NCBI RefSeq assembly: GCF_011300455.1
Contig: NZ_CP049869.1
Location: 2,631,501 to 2,695,500 of the forward strand
From: Sphingomonas piscis
GTDB taxonomy: Bacteria; Pseudomonadota; Alphaproteobacteria; Sphingomonadales; Sphingomonadaceae
Length of the DNA stretch: 64,000 nucleotides
Reading direction: 5' to 3'
Position 1 is the first letter of the stretch. The number at the start of each line of letters is the position of its first letter. The notes beneath the pieces were generated by a model, which was not told where the DNA came from, searched no databases, and saw only the letters and a list, made by a program, of their open reading frames with translations. A program made the translations under genes and the position numbers. Of this stretch, positions 48,230 through 58,221 are shown piece after piece.

Positions 48230-50470
48230 TTAGCGGCCTAGTCCCTTCAGCCCGAAGCTCAATGAGAAGGTGCTTCCCTTGCGGAAGCTGCCGATCCGCT
48301 CATAATCGCGCCGCCACGATACGCCAAGCTGAATGCAATCGTCCTCGTAGAGGATGCCCAGTCGGTTCCGCACCGCCTCGAACCCGTCGGCAAGGGAGAG
48401 TGGGTCTTCCTTCTTGCTGCTGAGGTCCACCACCGTCGCACCGAACACGGACCAGTAACGGGCAAATCTGACTCGACCGGCAAGCCTGAGCTCTTCCTTG
48501 TCGCGCAAATCCTCGATTGTATCGTCGATGCCGCGGTTCAGGCGAAGATAGCCGATCTGGACATAGGTCTGGTTGGTGCCGGCGGTCAGATCGACCTCGT
48601 TGCGGCGAATTGCGAAACTATCCTTGTCGAGCCGGTATCGGTGGCTGAGATCTATAAACCGGCCGTAGCGGATCCGGGTACGGCCAACGATGTCGGACCA
48701 GCGGTCGGTAAGGCCCGTGCCTTCCGGAAACAGGCTGGGATCCCGCCTGAGCCGATAGCTTTGCCCGACGACCGCATCGAACGACAGGCGCGAGCGGTCG
48801 AGCGCCCACTCAAGCCCGTAGGTAACACGCGATCCGTCTTCCCACCGATCGTAACCCGGGAAGCGATTCAGCGCGAACAGGTTGCTGTCCTCCAGATCGA
48901 CCGCCCGCGCATCCTCGTTAGGGATGTCGAGGTTGAGCGTCGGCGGCGTCAGGACGAGTTGGACCCGGGGGGTGAGCCGCTGAACGCCACCGAAGGCGGC
49001 GCCGACCAGTGGCCAGCGCATGTCCGCCGCAAGTGCGCCGATGCCGCGTGCGTGCCAGCCGCTTTCTCCGCGGTAGAATGAGGGCTCGACGCTGCCGTCC
49101 GTATCGGTGTGGTAGAGGTCGCCGCGCGCATAGGCCGTCAGCGTCAATTCCTGCCCCATCGGCGTGTAGCGTCGCAGGTCCCAGCGTGCGCTGGTGAAAG
49201 CGCGCTGCGTATCCTGGCCCTCGACACGAAGAATGGAGAGGCTGTTTCCCTGAAGCTCTACCGTCCCGCCGGCAACGTCCTGTAGCCGGAACCGAGCGTC
49301 GATCGCAGGCAAGGCGATCGGCATCTGCTTCTGCCGGTCGTCGACGCGCAGCCCCTGAAAGGCCCATCCCGCGATGCTGATGTAGGAGTTGGTGTTAATT
49401 CGCTCGGCGTTGACGAAGCTCCGCAAGCGGTCATCGCGGGTGATGTCATAGCGGCGAGTGACGGTCTTGTCGGTCGCAGCGCGGAAAGCACCGGTGATGC
49501 TCCATTCCGGCGACAGCTGCGCCCGGCCATTCCCTTCAAGGTAGCCGCGAAAGCCGTGACCTTCATATTCTTCGCTCTGAAGATCGGCGCTTTCGATGTG
49601 GCCGTAAGTTCCGAAGCCGCCGATCTGAAATGCGCCGAGCTTGTTCAGCTGCCGATACTTCAGCTCCAGCGCGGGAAGCACGTTGGTGTAGGCGTGCGGG
49701 GTGACGGTGAGATCGCGATTAGGAGCGATTCGCCAGTAATATGGGATTGCGATCTCCAGGCCCTTGCGGCTGGAGATGCTGAAGTCAGGCGCGAGGACGC
49801 CGCTGGCTCCGCCCGAGCCGCCTCCCGTTGCAACGCTGAAGACCGGGAGCAAAGGCAGGTTCATGCCGAACAGGCGAAGGCGGCCTCCTCGAAAGCGGGT
49901 CTGCCCACGCGCCGGATCGTGAATGACCTCCGCGGCCGTGATCGCCCAGCTTGGCGTGCGCGGACAACCGCTCGGCTTCGTCACCGGGCATGGCGAGTAG
50001 ATCGCGTTCTGGAGCGTAGTGACGTTGCCGGTCCGGGTCCCGCTGGTGGCGGCAATGCGACCGCCGCTTTCGAGCACGACCAGCAAATTCTGGATCGTGC
50101 CGTCGCGGAGGCTGTCCGTCAGGTCGACGGTCTCTCCGACGAGCTTGTCGCCCTGCGGATTGGTGACGACCACGTTGCCGCTTGCCTGGACCCGACCGGT
50201 AGCGCGGTTCCACGTGACTCGGTCGGCGGCGAGATAGTTGCCGTCGTTCGCCATTCGGACGCGACCGCTTGCCGCGACGATCTCGGCATCCGTGTCATAG
50301 CTGACCTCGTCGGCGCTGAAGTCGACGCTTTCCTGCTGGTTAGACGTCACCGGGATGGGCGGCCCTGACACCTGGGCGGCAGCAGGAGCGCACAGCAGCG
50401 CCGCAATCGGCAACGCGGTCCACCACATGAACGTATTGCGAGGAGATTGGGTCGACCGCTGAGCTTGCAC
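48230..50470 (-). CDS. lptD: LPS assembly protein LptD
   Basis: Outer-membrane beta-barrel that inserts lipopolysaccharide. About 746 residues. A signal peptide (WWTALPIAALLCAPAAAQ) is followed by an OstA/LptA-like jellyroll (SVDFSADEVSYDTDAEIVAA) and a long barrel domain with many alternating strands, ending GSTFSLSFGLKGLGR with an aromatic/Gly pattern. Cys residues lie in YSPCPVTKPSGCPRTP. GTG 50470 gives a basic n-region; ATG 50428 is the other candidate. Same strand order as in E. coli: lptD-surA-pdxA-rsmA. Confidence 0.92.
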   Translation of the reverse strand: MQAQRSTQSPRNTFMWWTALPIAALLCAPAAAQVSGPPIPVTSNQQESVDFSADEVSYDTDAEIVAASGRVRMANDGNYLAADRVTWNRATGRVQASGNVVVTNPQGDKLVGETVDLTDSLRDGTIQNLLVVLESGGRIAATSGTRTGNVTTLQNAIYSPCPVTKPSGCPRTPSWAITAAEVIHDPARGQTRFRGGRLRLFGMNLPLLPVFSVATGGGSGGASGVLAPDFSISSRKGLEIAIPYYWRIAPNRDLTVTPHAYTNVLPALELKYRQLNKLGAFQIGGFGTYGHIESADLQSEEYEGHGFRGYLEGNGRAQLSPEWSITGAFRAATDKTVTRRYDITRDDRLRSFVNAERINTNSYISIAGWAFQGLRVDDRQKQMPIALPAIDARFRLQDVAGGTVELQGNSLSILRVEGQDTQRAFTSARWDLRRYTPMGQELTLTAYARGDLYHTDTDGSVEPSFYRGESGWHARGIGALAADMRWPLVGAAFGGVQRLTPRVQLVLTPPTLNLDIPNEDARAVDLEDSNLFALNRFPGYDRWEDGSRVTYGLEWALDRSRLSFDAVVGQSYRLRRDPSLFPEGTGLTDRWSDIVGRTRIRYGRFIDLSHRYRLDKDSFAIRRNEVDLTAGTNQTYVQIGYLRLNRGIDDTIEDLRDKEELRLAGRVRFARYWSVFGATVVDLSSKKEDPLSLADGFEAVRNRLGILYEDDCIQLGVSWRRDYERIGSFRKGSTFSLSFGLKGLGR

Positions 50471-50578
50471 GAGGGCGGGACTATCGCCTCCAACCCGCAA
50501 GCTCAATCCGCTTGGCAATGTCTTTGCGGCGAGGGCCGGCCTGTCTAAAGAGCGACCAACCTTCAGATAGGATGTTGC

Positions 50579-52045
50579 ATGCTGATTGAATTCTCCGCCG
50601 CGCGCCCAGAGGGCAAGTACGCCCTCGTCGTTCCCGTCGCCGGCAAGGACCTGTCGCCGCTGAATGGCCTGAGCGATTCCGATCGGGCCAAGGCCGCGCT
50701 TCCGCTCCACCGCTTTGAAGGCGAAAGCGGCAGCTCGGTCGAGCTGTTCACCGACGATGGCGGGCAGCCGAGACGCCTGCTCGTCGTCGGAACCGGGATT
50801 GGTCCGGTCGAGGGTGATGGCGCGGAGAAGCTTGGCGGGAGCGCGGTCGCAAAGCTGCTGACATCGGGCGAAACCCACGCCGTAATCGACCTCACCGGAC
50901 AGAACTTTTCCGCCGACGCAACGGCACGCGTTGCCCTGGCCGCGGCGCTCCGTTCATGGCGGCACGATCAGTATCGTACCAAGCTGAAGGACAATCAGAA
51001 GCCGACGCTGGAAAAGATCACCTTGGTTGGCGCAGCGGACGAGGCGAGACAAAGGTTTGAGAGCCGTTATGCGCCGCTGGTGGAAGGCATCCGCCTTACG
51101 CGCGAGCTGGTTACGGAACCGGCCAACATCATCTATCCAGAAACCTTCGTCGACCGCTGCCGCCACCTTTCCGAGCTCGGGATCGAGATCGAGGTGTTGG
51201 ACGGCGCCCAGATGGCCGAGCACGGCATGGGCGCCTTGCTGGGCGTCGCGCAAGGATCGGTCCGCGATCCGCGCCTGCTGATCATGCGCTGGAACGGCGG
51301 CATGGCCGGGCAGCCGCCGGTCGCCTTCGTCGGCAAGGGCGTGACCTTCGATACCGGCGGCATCTCCATCAAGCCGGCCGCCGGCATGGAAGCCATGAAG
51401 TGGGACATGGGCGGCGCGGGCGCCGTGGCCGGCGCGATGAAGGCGCTGGCTCTGCGCAAAGCCAAGGCCAACATCGTCGGCATCTGCGGGCTGGTCGAGA
51501 ATATGCCCTCCGGCAACGCCCAGCGCCCCGGCGACGTGGTCACGACCATGTCCGGCCAGACGGTGGAAGTGATCAATACCGACGCCGAAGGCCGCCTCGT
51601 GCTCGCCGATGCGATCACCTATGTGCAGCAGGTCGCGAGGCCCAAGACCATCATCGACTTAGCAACGCTCACGGGCGCGATCATCGTCAGTCTTGGTCAC
51701 GAATATGCCGGCCTGTTCACGCCGGACGACAAGCTCGCGTCCGAACTGACCCAAGCAGGGCAGGCTGTGGGCGAAAAATTGTGGCGGCAGCCGCTGCACG
51801 ACAGCTTCGACCGGCTGATCGATTCCCCGATCGCCGACATCAAGAATGTCGGACCGCGCGAGGGCGGATCGATCACCGCCGCGCAGTTCATCAAGCGCTT
51901 CGTCGACGACGGCGTCCGCTGGGCGCACCTCGACATTGCCGGCACCGTTTGGGCCGACAAGCCCGCCGCCACCTACGACAAGGGTGCGACTGGCTTCGGC
52001 GTGCGCTTGCTGGACCAGTTCGTCGCGGACCAGCTCGAAGGCTGA
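50579..52045 (+). CDS. pepA: leucyl aminopeptidase (M17)
   Basis: Two-metal aminopeptidase of peptide turnover. 488 residues. The C-terminal catalytic domain has VAFVGKGVTFDTGGISIKP (metal Lys/Asp) and the signature VINTDAEGRLVLADA; the hexamer-forming N-terminal domain is present. Divergent from lptD. Overlaps holC by one base (TGATG). The family also has DNA-binding roles in some species; nothing here shows that. Confidence 0.96.
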   Translation: MLIEFSAARPEGKYALVVPVAGKDLSPLNGLSDSDRAKAALPLHRFEGESGSSVELFTDDGGQPRRLLVVGTGIGPVEGDGAEKLGGSAVAKLLTSGETHAVIDLTGQNFSADATARVALAAALRSWRHDQYRTKLKDNQKPTLEKITLVGAADEARQRFESRYAPLVEGIRLTRELVTEPANIIYPETFVDRCRHLSELGIEIEVLDGAQMAEHGMGALLGVAQGSVRDPRLLIMRWNGGMAGQPPVAFVGKGVTFDTGGISIKPAAGMEAMKWDMGGAGAVAGAMKALALRKAKANIVGICGLVENMPSGNAQRPGDVVTTMSGQTVEVINTDAEGRLVLADAITYVQQVARPKTIIDLATLTGAIIVSLGHEYAGLFTPDDKLASELTQAGQAVGEKLWRQPLHDSFDRLIDSPIADIKNVGPREGGSITAAQFIKRFVDDGVRWAHLDIAGTVWADKPAATYDKGATGFGVRLLDQFVADQLEG

Positions 52046-52482
52046 TGCAGGTCGACTTCTACCAGCTCGAGGGGATGCCGCTCGAACAGGTAATTGCGAC
52101 CTTGGCCGAAAAGGTGCTGGCCAGCGGTGGTCGGCTGCTCGTGGTGGCCGGCGACGAGGCACTGCTCGGCAAGCTGAACCGGCTGCTGTGGGATGCGGGG
52201 CCGACGAGCTTTCTCGCCCACGGCTTGGCGGGAGGTGCCGATGATGCGCGCCAGCCGATCCTTCTCAGCACCTCGGAAGATGCGCCCAACTTGGCGCGTA
52301 ACATCCTGATTGCAGACGGTGAGTGGCGCGATGCGGCATTGACCTTCGATCGTGCTTTCCACTTGTTCGACGGCACCACGGTCGAGCAGGCGCGCCTCGC
52401 CTGGAAGCTGCTGGCGGGCAGGGAAGGGGTGGAACGCCGCTACTGGCGGCAGGAAGGCGGGCGTTGGACGCAGGCGGCCTGA
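52045..52482 (+). CDS. holC: DNA polymerase III chi subunit
   Basis: 145 residues. Chi links the clamp loader to single-strand binding protein. The start [20 protein letters not shown] and the fold with [41 protein letters not shown] and [12 protein letters not shown] match HolC. It follows pepA with a one-base overlap, a pairing common in proteobacteria. Confidence 0.92.
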   Translation: MQVDFYQLEGMPLEQVIATLAEKVLASGGRLLVVAGDEALLGKLNRLLWDAGPTSFLAHGLAGGADDARQPILLSTSEDAPNLARNILIADGEWRDAALTFDRAFHLFDGTTVEQARLAWKLLAGREGVERRYWRQEGGRWTQAA

Positions 52483-52558
52483 CACTTGCGGCCCGCGCGC
52501 TCCGCCGCTAGGCGCTGCCGCAACTTTCCACCACCTACAAGCAGGAGACCGCTCGGCT

Positions 52559-52981
52559 ATGGCGACCGAACGCACCTTTTCGATCATCAAGCCCGATGCC
52601 ACCCGCCGCAACCTCACCGGTGCCGTCACGAAAATGCTGGAAGACGGCGGTCTTCGTGTTGTCGCGTCCAAGCGTATTCACATGACGCGCGAGCAGGCTG
52701 AAGGCTTCTACGGCGTTCATCGCGAGCGTCCGTTCTTCAACGACCTGTGCACCTTCATGACCAGCGGCCCGGTGGTCGTTCAGGTCCTGGAAGGCGAGAA
52801 TGCCGTCGCCCGCAACCGCGAGATCATGGGCGCCACCAACCCCGAAAATGCCGACGAAGGCACCATCCGCAAGGTTCACGCGGAATCTATCGAGGCCAAT
52901 TCGGTCCACGGCTCCGACAGCCTCGAAAATGCCAAGATCGAGATCGACTATTTCTTCAAGCCGGAAGAAATCGTCGGCTAA
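52559..52981 (+). CDS. ndk: nucleoside diphosphate kinase
   Basis: Moves the gamma-phosphate from ATP to other nucleoside diphosphates. 140 residues. [19 protein letters not shown] is the N-terminal signature and the phospho-His is in [17 protein letters not shown] ribosome site GCAGGAG lies upstream of the ATG. The next stop is four bases away, on the opposite strand (purN-YjbR gene). Confidence 0.96.
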   Translation: MATERTFSIIKPDATRRNLTGAVTKMLEDGGLRVVASKRIHMTREQAEGFYGVHRERPFFNDLCTFMTSGPVVVQVLEGENAVARNREIMGATNPENADEGTIRKVHAESIEANSVHGSDSLENAKIEIDYFFKPEEIVG

Positions 52982-52984
52982 TCG

Positions 52985-53950
52985 CTAGAACGTCTCCGCC
53001 GCGCGCATCAATTTGGTGAGGCGCGGCGGAGCGACGATGCTCCAGCTGCGCCGAAGCCATTCGGCGACATGGTCCCAGTCGACATTCTGCCGGTCGAGGC
53101 GAATGCCGATCCAGTCGGACGGACCATAGTAGGCCGGCCGAAAGTAGATGTCCGGCTCGCTCTCGGTGAGATGGGCCATCTCGTCCTGCCCACCGCATTT
53201 TACCAGCACGCCGATGCTGTCCTCGCCATGGTGGCGATCCCACATGATCGCAAAGAACTTGCCGCTGCTCTCGCTGCCGACGCGCCAGGCTGGAGAACCG
53301 TGGCTGGTCTTTGAGCGCGTCTCCGGAAGTTCCAAGGCTAGCTCGCCGACCTTCTGCTCGATCCATGATGGGTCGAGTTCCCGTGATACGTACCCGGCGA
53401 GTGCGCGGGGGTAGAGCTGGTGCTCGGCAATCAGCACGCGTGCCGCCAGCGTCTCGGCACTGTCGTCCGGCAGAACCGCCACTTCCGTCTGCGCGAGGAT
53501 GGGGCCGTCGTCCAGCTCGGGCGTCACGATATGCACGGAGCAGCCCGCGACCCTGTCACCGGCGTCGAGCGCCTTTTGGTGAGTATCTAGGCCCTTGTAC
53601 TTGGGCAGCAGGGATGGGTGGATGTTGAGGATGCGGTTGGTCCACTTGCCGACGAAATCCGCGGGCAAAATCCGCATGAATCCAGCCAGTGCTATATAGT
53701 CAGCTCCTGCTTCCCTGAGCTTGTCGTCCAGCTGCCCAAAGAATGCTTCGCGGCCCAGCTCCTTGGCCGACAGTCGGAGCACGGGAACACCCTCCGCCTC
53801 CGCCAGAAGTAGCCCGGGCGCCTGGGGCTTGTCGCCACTGACCAATGCGATCCGAAAGGGACAGTCGGCGGCTTTGGCAGCATAGAGCAGCGCAGCCATG
53901 TTGGACCCGCGCCCTGAGAGCAGAACGGCGACCTTGGCGCGATCAGCCAT
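52985..53950 (-). CDS. purN: phosphoribosylglycinamide formyltransferase fused to an MmcQ/YjbR-like domain
   Basis: 321 residues. The N-terminal 200 or so are Pur[19 protein letters not shown], the catalytic Asn-His in [15 protein letters not shown], and [17 protein letters not shown] with catalytic Asp. They add the first formyl group in purine synthesis. The remaining 110 residues ([27 protein letters not shown] ... [20 protein letters not shown] ... [16 protein letters not shown]) match MmcQ/YjbR-type proteins, thought to bind DNA or a ligand. ATG 53950 overlaps purM by eight bases. Two domains in one frame with no break; fusion seems genuine. Confidence 0.9.
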   Translation of the reverse strand: MADRAKVAVLLSGRGSNMAALLYAAKAADCPFRIALVSGDKPQAPGLLLAEAEGVPVLRLSAKELGREAFFGQLDDKLREAGADYIALAGFMRILPADFVGKWTNRILNIHPSLLPKYKGLDTHQKALDAGDRVAGCSVHIVTPELDDGPILAQTEVAVLPDDSAETLAARVLIAEHQLYPRALAGYVSRELDPSWIEQKVGELALELPETRSKTSHGSPAWRVGSESSGKFFAIMWDRHHGEDSIGVLVKCGGQDEMAHLTESEPDIYFRPAYYGPSDWIGIRLDRQNVDWDHVAEWLRRSWSIVAPPRLTKLMRAAETF

Positions 53951-55013
53951 GAAGGTGGGTCGCGCTCCAGGCCTCACCGCTGCCCCAGCTGCCGGCCGCG
54001 CCGCTGACCGTGCAGCCACGCTCACCGGCTTCTACCCGGCCGATACGGAAGACCTGCTCCCCTGCAGCTTGGAGAGCGGCGGTGACCATGTCGGCATTCT
54101 GTGACGGCACGATCGCGACCATGCCGATCCCGCAGTTAAAGGTTCGCGCCATTTCACCCGCTGCGATGGATCCGCCCTCCTGGAGCTGCGCGAAGAGCGA
54201 TGGGAGCGTCCAGCTTCCTGTGTCGATTGCAGCATGGCAGCCGTCCTTCAGCACCCGTGGCACGTTCTCGAGCAGGCCGCCGCCGGTGATGTGCGCCAGG
54301 CCGTGAACCTGTCCCGCCTTCACCAGCGGAAGCAAAGACCGCACATAGATGCGCGTCGGGGTCAGCAACGCCCGGCCGAGGTCGCCTTCGACGCTCCAAC
54401 CGCAGTCCGCAATGATCCGGCGCACGAGCGAAAAGCCGTTGCTGTGCACACCATTGCTTGCCAGGCCGAGGATGACGTCACCAACGGCCACCGCACTTCC
54501 CGTAAGAACCTTGTCCCGGTCAACCGCCCCCACGCAGAAACCGGCAAGGTCATAGTCGCCGCCGCTGTACATGCCCGGCATTTCCGCCGTTTCACCGCCG
54601 ATCAGCGCGCAGCCAGCCTGCCGGCATCCTTCTGCGATGGAAGCGACAACCGCGGCCGCAACCTGCTGGTCCAGCTTTCCGGTCGCGTAATAATCGAGGA
54701 AGAAGAGCGGCTCTGCACCCTGGACGATAAGGTCGTTGGCGCACATGGCGACGAGGTCGATCCCGACACCATCGTGCTGGCCTAGGTCGATGGCGAGCTT
54801 CAGTTTTGTCCCAACGCCGTCGTTCGCGGCGACCAGCAGCGGATCGGAATAGCCGGCCGCTCGAAGATCGAACAAACCGCCAAAGCCGCCTAGTTCGACC
54901 TCGGCGCCGGGGCGGGAGGTTGAGCGGGCGATCGGCGCAATGGCCTTCACCAAGGCATTGCCGGCATCGATGGAGACGCCGGCATCGGCATAAGTGAGTG
55001 GCTTTTGGCTCAT
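53943..55013 (-). CDS. purM: phosphoribosylformylglycinamidine cyclo-ligase
   Basis: Forms the imidazole ring in purine synthesis. 356 residues. Motifs: [47 protein letters not shown], and [20 protein letters not shown]. Upstream of purN on the same strand, overlapping it by eight bases. Divergent from the DUF2066-like gene, an arrangement also known around purM in Pseudomonas. Confidence 0.96.
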   Translation of the reverse strand: MSQKPLTYADAGVSIDAGNALVKAIAPIARSTSRPGAEVELGGFGGLFDLRAAGYSDPLLVAANDGVGTKLKLAIDLGQHDGVGIDLVAMCANDLIVQGAEPLFFLDYYATGKLDQQVAAAVVASIAEGCRQAGCALIGGETAEMPGMYSGGDYDLAGFCVGAVDRDKVLTGSAVAVGDVILGLASNGVHSNGFSLVRRIIADCGWSVEGDLGRALLTPTRIYVRSLLPLVKAGQVHGLAHITGGGLLENVPRVLKDGCHAAIDTGSWTLPSLFAQLQEGGSIAAGEMARTFNCGIGMVAIVPSQNADMVTAALQAAGEQVFRIGRVEAGERGCTVSGAAGSWGSGEAWSATHLHG

Positions 55014-55079
55014 TAACAGGCGCCACTAGAGACAAGCCGCTTGGATTTCCACGCTATTGTCGCCAAAAGCGCCTCCTAC

Positions 55080-56399
55080 ATGTCTCGCCGCCTGCTCGCA
55101 CTCTTCGCGCTGATCCTCCTGGGCGCCGTCGGAATTTCCGCCGGGCTTCAGGCGCAGCTCGAATCCGCCGATCGCGGCATCGCGCCGATCGACAGTTCGG
55201 GCACGCTGGAGATCACCGGTATCCACGTCGACGTCGGCGGAAAGGATGCGCAGGACGCGCGCTTCTCCGGCTGGCGCGTGGCGCAGCGCGAAGGGTTCAA
55301 GGCGCTTTGGGCCAAGACGCATAAGCTTCCGGTCAGCCAGGCACCGACGCTTTCGGATACGGTCCTGGACGGCATGGTCAGCTCGATCATCGTCGAACGC
55401 GAACAGATCGGCCCCAACCGCTACATCGCCGACCTCGGTATCTTGTTCGATCGTGCCAAGGCAGGCGGCCTCCTCGGCATCGGTGGTGAAATGCGGCGTT
55501 CGCAGCCGATGCTGCTGATCCCCATCCTGGTAAGCGGTGGTACTGCGACGTCCGTTGAGCTGAAGAACAGCTGGCAGCGCGCCTGGGCCCAGTTCCGAAC
55601 CTCGCAAAGCACAATCGACTATGTGCGGGTGAGCGGGCTTGGAGTGGATCCGGTGCTGGTGAACGCGGCCCAGACGGACCGTCCCGGCCGTGGATGGTGG
55701 CGCAACATCGTCGACCTGTACGGGGCTGCGGACATCCTGGTCGCCGAGGTCCAGTTGAACCGTGCCTACCCCGGCGGTCCTGCGCGCGGGCGCTTCATCG
55801 CGCGCCACGGGCCGGACAGTGAGATCGTCGGCGGTTTCGAACTGATGGCTGCGGATGGAAATGTTCAGGCGATGATGGACGAAGGCGTGCGCCGGATGGA
55901 CGAATTGTTCCAGCGCGCACTTCTTGCCGGCCGCCTGCAGCGCGACTCCTCGCTCGATCTGCCGCCGCCGCCCGAATTGCCGCAACTCGAGGAAGAAGAG
56001 CCCGAGGAGGCGAAGCCGCAAGAAGCGGTGGCGCCGGCCGCCTATCAGATCCAGATCGTGTCGCCCGATGTGAACACCTACAACTTTGCGGTCGCCAACA
56101 TACGCACGCTTGGCGGGGTCGACAGCAGCCAGGTGGTCGGGGTCAACATCGGCGGTGTCAGCTACATCCACGTCATCTTCCGCGGATCGCTGTCACAGCT
56201 TGCGGCAGCGCTGTCAGGCCGAGGGTATAGCGTCGAAAATCTCGGCAGCGCCGTGCGGATCAGCGGCAATGCCGGGCCGCCGCCGCCGCGGCCGACGCCC
56301 CCGCCTGCCGCAACGCCGGGAGCCACGCCAACAACGCCGCCGGCCAGCACGCCTCAACAGCAACCCAATCCGGCTACGACGGGACCGACCTCTCAGTGA
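55080..56399 (+). CDS. DUF2066-like exported protein
   Basis: 439 residues. A signal peptide (RLLALFALILLGAVGISAGLQAQ) is followed by a domain with LDGMVSSIIVEREQIGPNRYIADLG and LLIPILVSGG, which resembles DUF2066 as I recall it from gammaproteobacteria. The C-terminal third has a short ferredoxin-like part (YNFAVANIRTLGGVDSSQVV) and ends in a Pro/Thr/Gln-rich tail. The function is unknown. It is followed, with a four-base overlap, by hdaA, and is divergent from purM. Confidence 0.75.
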   Translation: MSRRLLALFALILLGAVGISAGLQAQLESADRGIAPIDSSGTLEITGIHVDVGGKDAQDARFSGWRVAQREGFKALWAKTHKLPVSQAPTLSDTVLDGMVSSIIVEREQIGPNRYIADLGILFDRAKAGGLLGIGGEMRRSQPMLLIPILVSGGTATSVELKNSWQRAWAQFRTSQSTIDYVRVSGLGVDPVLVNAAQTDRPGRGWWRNIVDLYGAADILVAEVQLNRAYPGGPARGRFIARHGPDSEIVGGFELMAADGNVQAMMDEGVRRMDELFQRALLAGRLQRDSSLDLPPPPELPQLEEEEPEEAKPQEAVAPAAYQIQIVSPDVNTYNFAVANIRTLGGVDSSQVVGVNIGGVSYIHVIFRGSLSQLAAALSGRGYSVENLGSAVRISGNAGPPPPRPTPPPAATPGATPTTPPASTPQQQPNPATTGPTSQ

Positions 56400-57013
56400 G
56401 CAGCCGGCCCGACCAGATAGCGCTCCCGCTCGACTGGCCCCAAAGCGACGGTGATTCCCGTTTCATCCTGAGCGATGCCAATCGCGAGGCGTTTGACCAT
56501 TTCCGGCGGCTAAGCATGTGGCCGGTCAAAGCCACTATCCTGACAGGCCCACGCCGGTCGGGGAGGACGTTGCTGGCGCGAAGCTTCGTCGAGCGGGTCG
56601 GAGGCCGGCTCTTCGACAATGCCGACCAGCGCGAAGAGGAGGAGCTGTTTCACGCCTGGAACCAGGCGCAGGACAGCGGCCGTCCGTTGGTCATGATCGC
56701 CGATGTCGTGCCACCGGAATGGACGCCGGCTCTACCTGACTTGCGAACGCGGGTTGCCGTCACTCCAGTGGTCCGGATCGGACTGCCCGACGACACCTTG
56801 TTTTCCGCTCTCATCCAATTGCTGTTCGCCGACCGCGGGCTGCACATCCCGGCCGAAGCACTCAAGTTCATGAGCGAGCGGCTGTACCGTGACTATTGGA
56901 GCGTTGAGCGGGCGGTCGAGGCGGTCGATCGCTACGCTATCGCAGAACGCGCGCGCATCAGCCTGCCAACCATCAAGCGCGCCCTCGTCGAAGCAGGGAT
57001 GATCGACGGCTAG
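56396..57013 (+). CDS. hdaA: DnaA-regulatory inactivator-like ATPase (HdaA/Hda)
   Basis: 205 residues. The N-terminal QIALPLDW is a sliding-clamp-binding motif of the Hda type, so it could bind DnaN and promote hydrolysis of DnaA-bound ATP after replication starts. The AAA+ part has a P-loop GPRRSGRTLLARSF in which the usual Lys is Arg, a sensor-like region, and lacks the DnaA DNA-binding domain. GTG start overlapping the previous stop (GTGA). The stop codon shares CTAG with rnd. Confidence 0.88.
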   Translation: MSSRPDQIALPLDWPQSDGDSRFILSDANREAFDHFRRLSMWPVKATILTGPRRSGRTLLARSFVERVGGRLFDNADQREEEELFHAWNQAQDSGRPLVMIADVVPPEWTPALPDLRTRVAVTPVVRIGLPDDTLFSALIQLLFADRGLHIPAEALKFMSERLYRDYWSVERAVEAVDRYAIAERARISLPTIKRALVEAGMIDG

Positions 57014-58188
57014 TCGGCCGGAGCTTCGGCGATCCGGCTCATCTTGAGCTTGCCATTTTCGACCCCGAAGCCGAGCCGTCCCTCGACCAGATCGAGCGCG
57101 TCCTTGCCGAACTGATCGAAGCGCCAGCCCTTTAGGATGTTCAGGTCCTTGCGCACGCCGGCGGCCAGCGCTTCCAGATCGTCCGAACGGGCAATCAGCC
57201 GTGCAGCGACGCCGATTTCCTTTGAGCGGATCTTCAGCAGGAGCTTCAGCAAGTCGCTGATCAGCACTCCATCCTTCGTCAGCCCCGGACGGCGCGGTTC
57301 GCGGTCGGGCAGCTCATCCGCCTCCAGCGGCTTGGATGCGGCAATCGTTGCCATCAGCCGCGCGCCGATGTCGTTGGCTCGCCAGCCGGCGGACAGGCCG
57401 CGAATCTTGCCAAGGTCGTCCTGTGTCTTTGGTGGGTGAAGGACGATCTCGCTCAGCGTGTCGTCCTTCACGATTCGGCCCCGAGGCAGGTTCTTCGACC
57501 GCGCCTCGGTCTCACGCCAGGCGGCAACGGCCTTCAGCCGGCCAAGCACCGCCGGATTGCGGCTCGGAAGCTTCAGGCGCTTCCAGGCATCTTCAGGCTC
57601 GAACGCGAAACTGGACGGGTCCGCGAGGCGCTCCATCTCCTCGTCGAGCCAGGCGCCGCGTCCGTTACGCCGAAGCTTCTCGACCATCTTGGGGAAAACG
57701 GTGGCAAGGTGCGTAACGTCGGCAATCGCATAGTCGATCTGTCGCTTGTCGAGGGGGCGACGGCTCCAGTCGGTGAACCGCGCACCCTTGTCGAGGCTAT
57801 GGCCGAGCAGCGACTCGATGAGATTGGAGTAGCCGATCTGCTCGCCGTGCCCGAGCGCCATGGCCGCGATCTGGGTATCGAAGAGCGGGTAAGGGGTCTT
57901 TCCGGTGAGGTTATGGACGATCTCCAGATCCTGGCCGCCGGCGTGGAAGACCTTAAGCACATCCTCATTGTTCACGAGGAGGTCCAGCAACGGTTTCAAG
58001 TCGATATCGGCGAGGGGGTCGATCGCGGCGGCTTCCTCCGTGCTGGCGACCTGAATCAGGCACAGCTCGGGCCAATAGGTATTTTCGCGCATGAACTCAG
58101 TGTCGACGGCGATGAAGGGCTGGGTCTTCAGCCGGTCGACGAGGCTCGCAAGCTCTTCGGATGTGGCGATAAGTGGATGAATCTGCAT
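57010..58188 (-). CDS. rnd: ribonuclease D
   Basis: 3'-5' exoribonuclease for tRNA 3' processing. 392 residues. The DEDD nuclease residues lie in FIAVDTEFMRENTYWPELCLIQV, VFHAGGQDLEIVHNLTG and the third motif QIDYAIADVTHLATVFPKM. An HRDC domain (about residues 210-290) is followed by a second HRDC-like part. Full length. Converges on hdaA with shared CTAG. Confidence 0.94.
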   Translation of the reverse strand: MQIHPLIATSEELASLVDRLKTQPFIAVDTEFMRENTYWPELCLIQVASTEEAAAIDPLADIDLKPLLDLLVNNEDVLKVFHAGGQDLEIVHNLTGKTPYPLFDTQIAAMALGHGEQIGYSNLIESLLGHSLDKGARFTDWSRRPLDKRQIDYAIADVTHLATVFPKMVEKLRRNGRGAWLDEEMERLADPSSFAFEPEDAWKRLKLPSRNPAVLGRLKAVAAWRETEARSKNLPRGRIVKDDTLSEIVLHPPKTQDDLGKIRGLSAGWRANDIGARLMATIAASKPLEADELPDREPRRPGLTKDGVLISDLLKLLLKIRSKEIGVAARLIARSDDLEALAAGVRKDLNILKGWRFDQFGKDALDLVEGRLGFGVENGKLKMSRIAEAPAD

Positions 58189-58221
58189 GAGTGAGAGGCG
58201 CCATAGCGGCGGCCGCGCGCC

